Shown here piece by piece: positions 61,845 through 64,000 of a DNA stretch of 64,000 nucleotides. Each line of letters opens with the position of its first letter. Within the stretch, counting starts at the first letter, position 1. The stretch lies in the NCBI GenBank assembly GCA_016618085.1, contig JABLTG010000008.1, positions 124,001 through 188,000 of the forward strand, written 5' to 3'. The position numbers were made by a program, and so were the translations under genes. Origin of the DNA: Neovahlkampfia damariscottae (lineage: Eukaryota; Heterolobosea; Selenaionea; Neovahlkampfiida; Neovahlkampfiidae). The notes under the pieces were generated by a model that saw nothing but the letters and a program-made list of their open reading frames with translations, searched no databases and was not told where the DNA came from.

Positions 61845-62152
61845 GGAATGTTGGATTGTTGCTTATGATTGGGAGTAAACATACGAATTACTACAAGTAA
61901 ATATAATCACTCACGGGAAGGTCTGAGATGCCAATTATCTTGCAATAGGATATCAACTACTGGTTGATGCTCAGGAACCAGAAATGGGACTCGTTCTAGC
62001 TTTGGAGAGATTCAATCATAAGGTTGATGACTATATAAGTTAGGAAAGAGATGAAACAAGCTTGAGTGGCCATAAACAATGAAGTTCGATACATAAGGTA
62101 GTCTACTGGACTATAACACAATTCAGACTATGACTTTTCAACATTCCTTTTT
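61845..62152 (+). ncRNA. RNase P RNA
   Basis: The sequence has the conserved region CR-I as GGGAAGGTCTGAGAT (61914-61928) and CR-V as AATTCAGACTA (62120-62130). Their complementary parts form helix P4 of RNase P. A 9-bp helix P1 closes the molecule: GGAATGTTG (61845-61853) pairs perfectly with CAACATTCC (62139-62147). Five T follow at 62148-62152, as expected for Pol III. The 308-nt length and CR-I to CR-V spacing fit nuclear RNase P RNA. The exact form GAAGGTCTGAGA, which RNase MRP RNA lacks, separates it from MRP. The RNA processes the 5' ends of tRNA precursors with protein subunits. No protein-coding frame covers it. Confidence 0.93.
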
Positions 62153-62179
62153 CCAATATTATATAAATTTTTTCAGTTT

Positions 62180-64000
62180 TTATTTTTCAAGAGCTTGTAA
62201 TTCAGCAACTCTAACTTTGATTTTTTTTCGATGACCAATCAAATTGATACCAATTTCCACCATCTCATCATCTGTTAAACCATCTATTTTTATGATTTCT
62301 AAATCATCATATCCATTATCAATGAAGTTACTTTCGTATTTACTCATTCCGATAGATTTTAACCAATTGGAAACATCGTTGTTACTATTCAAAATTGAAT
62401 TTGACTTATTTTCATCAAATGAAGAACCAAATGATTTATCAGGTGTCAAAAGAACCGATTCTGAAAAATCATTTGGCTTTGGTGTTGTTGAATTTGTACC
62501 AGTAGGTGTAGAATCATCCAATGAATTTGTAGATGGATTTTCACCATCATTTGAGGTAATTGATAATCTTGTGAATGTTTCACTCAATCTAAATTCTTCA
62601 TCCTTCATTGATGATAATTCCTTTTCAATCAATTTGAATTCTTCCAATAACTCAGATGCTTGAGGTCGAGTTTGTGGATTTTTTTGAATGCATTTCTTAA
62701 TAATGGAAATATAATGATCTTTAAATTTTAATGTTGTTTCATTGAGTGTTTCTTCTAAAACTTTGTAATTTGAATCAATTTTGAAATCAACATTCTTTTT
62801 GTATCGTGAGAAGATGCAAAATAAAATTGCTCCAAGAGAATAAATATCGGAAGCAAAACTGTATTTTTCACCTGAGAAAATCTCTGGAGACATAAATATT
62901 GGAGTTCCAACAAAAGATTTAGCCATACTTTGTTCAACGTTTTTGGCCAACCCAAAATCAGCAATTTTGATTTTTAACTCATCAGTAGAAATGAAGATAT
63001 TTTGGGGTTTCAAGTCTCTGTGCATCACATTTTCTTTGTGACAATAAGAAATTGCATCAAAAATTTGGACCGAAATATTTACCATCTCTTTTTCAGTTAA
63101 TCTTTTTTTCTTTAAGAATTCATCAAGATCTCCTCCATCACAATAAGGCATTAATAAGCATAATAGATAATCACCATATTTTTCAACATAAAAATGTCTG
63201 TGGATTGATAATACATTTGGGTGATTCAATTTTGCAGAAAGAGTGACTTCTTTTGATGTTTCATTGTCTTCATTTTCTTCTATTGACATTGATTTTAATG
63301 CAAATACAGCTTCATTCTTATCTTTTACCAGATAAACTATACCCTGTGAACCTTTTCCAAGTCTTTTTAAAATCTCATATTCTCCAATCATCGGTTTTTC
63401 ACTTTTGATAGATTTAATTTTTTTCAAGCCTGTTTCAAGAATCCAACAATCATTTGTTCTCTTCAATTTATTATCAATCATAGATATACCACCATAAACA
63501 AATATTTTATCCACTTCAACAACACAACATGTTGAAGTTATTCTACCAGTTGGTGAAATACCAACTAAATCATTTGTATCAATTTCTTTGAATTTTCCAT
63601 TTTCAAAAGTCAATATATTAGTAGGATATTGTTTATTTGAATCCATTTCATCTTTTGTATATCCAAAAAGAATGAATAAAGTGTTACCAATGCAACAAGA
63701 AGTATGACCATATCTCGTTTTTGGAATATAATCACCATCATTCATTTTAATTTCCGTCCATTGATTATTTTTTAAATCAAATGTCCATAGATCATTCAAT
63801 GATATATTTTTGTATTTTCCTCCAAATACGTACCTAAAAAATTAATTCTATTCCTCCAAATACATTTTATCGTCTATTATACTGGCTGAGTGTTGAAATC
63901 TACCCAAAGGAAAAGTGTCTTCATTCCCACCTTTGTTAATTAATTCCCATTTGAATGTATCAGTTTTTATTTCCGTTAATTTCCAAACATCATTTTTAAA
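62180..64000 (-). CDS. Kelch-repeat - NEK/ULK-like kinase - SAM domain protein (5' end beyond window)
   Basis: Exon 63864-64000 (partial) and exon 62180-63833; the 30-nt intron at 63834-63863 is in phase. The protein starts with Kelch repeats (GRFQHSASIIDDKMYVFGGK, YGHTSCCIGNTLFILFGY, RITSTCCVVEVDKIFVYGG). Then comes a kinase: GKGSQGIVYLV, FALKSM, VMHRDLKPQNIFIS, IADFGLAKN, GTPIFMSPEIF, with all catalytic residues intact. After a Ser/Thr-rich linker there is a C-terminal SAM domain (VSNWLKSIGMSKYESNFIDN ... LIGHRKKIKVRV). It is active by sequence; the target is unknown. The stop is 27 bp from the end of the RNase P RNA gene. Confidence 0.9.

Noticed and set aside
61845-62152. Candidate as RNase MRP RNA
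   Set aside because: CR-I is GGGAAGGTCTGAGAT and CR-V is AATTCAGACTA, matching RNase P; MRP has a different CR-I surround.
1-64000. Search for tRNA genes by T-loop GGTTCRA with matching acceptor stems
   Set aside because: Several GGTTCAAAT strings occur (for example near 29818), but none has a cloverleaf around it.
1-64000. Transposons, LTR elements, virus-like elements and CRISPR arrays
   Set aside because: No reverse transcriptase, integrase, transposase or capsid-like frame and no regular repeat-spacer array was seen. The only long duplicated sequence is the NAP1 fragment.

Overview
The window is a gene-dense, very AT-rich stretch of a eukaryotic nuclear genome. Genes lie on both strands, often with less than 150 bp between them, and most are split by very short GT-AG introns, typically 29-40 nt with T-rich or A-rich interiors. 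Gene content points to a free-living, phagocytic, probably amoeboid or amoeboflagellate protist: RGS, PAS and PH signalling proteins, an ELMO protein, exocyst Exo84, a Rab, an R-SNARE, RCC1-BTB, leucine-rich repeat and F-box proteins, and secreted hexosaminidase and VIT/vWA proteins. Heterolobosea or Anaeramoeba-like lineages fit, but the taxon cannot be fixed from this sequence alone. I see no transposon, virus-like element, CRISPR array or tRNA.

Layout. 0-5.8 kb: two tandem secreted Cys-rich paralogues flanking a cyclin, and a seven-exon UDP-galactose 4-epimerase. 5.8-15 kb: F-box/ankyrin-like protein, a degenerate GTPase with KRKS repeats, an F-box/TMEM185-like fusion, Rpn13, a PH-PAS-RGS protein, an LCM-like methyltransferase and a type I membrane protein. 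15-25.4 kb: bacterial-type nitroreductase, a 2343-residue protein with about 17-20 PPC-like repeats, a LYR protein, U3 snoRNA and an ApaH-like phosphatase. 25.4-40.7 kb: CK1, Exo84, an unusual Rab, an LRR protein, two tandem NAP1-family genes, an EXPERA-like protein, an inverted NAP1 gene fragment, RCC1-BTB-BTB and a quinone-oxidoreductase-like MDR. 40.9-52.4 kb: OGFR-domain protein, aldo-keto reductase, VAMP7-like SNARE, a multi-RGS pseudokinase and a SAM-GTPase-filamin protein. 52.5-64 kb: hexosaminidase, VIT/vWA protein, RRM protein, hydrolase-like and PUB-like proteins, a MAP kinase with a TLY loop, ELMO protein, 5S rRNA, RNase P RNA and a Kelch-kinase-SAM protein running off the right edge.

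Three structured RNA genes were recognised from conserved blocks: U3 snoRNA (minus strand, about 24.1-24.3 kb), 5S rRNA (61537-61654) and RNase P RNA (61845-62152). A CCAAT-type element (CCAATCA or ATTGGTC, either orientation) lies about 15-70 bp before almost every recognisable start codon. It served as independent support for start choice and is probably a core promoter element of this organism.

Most exon structures below were assembled by hand and checked for reading-phase consistency. Exon borders may be off by one or two bases. Exceptions that did not close in frame are flagged in their entries.
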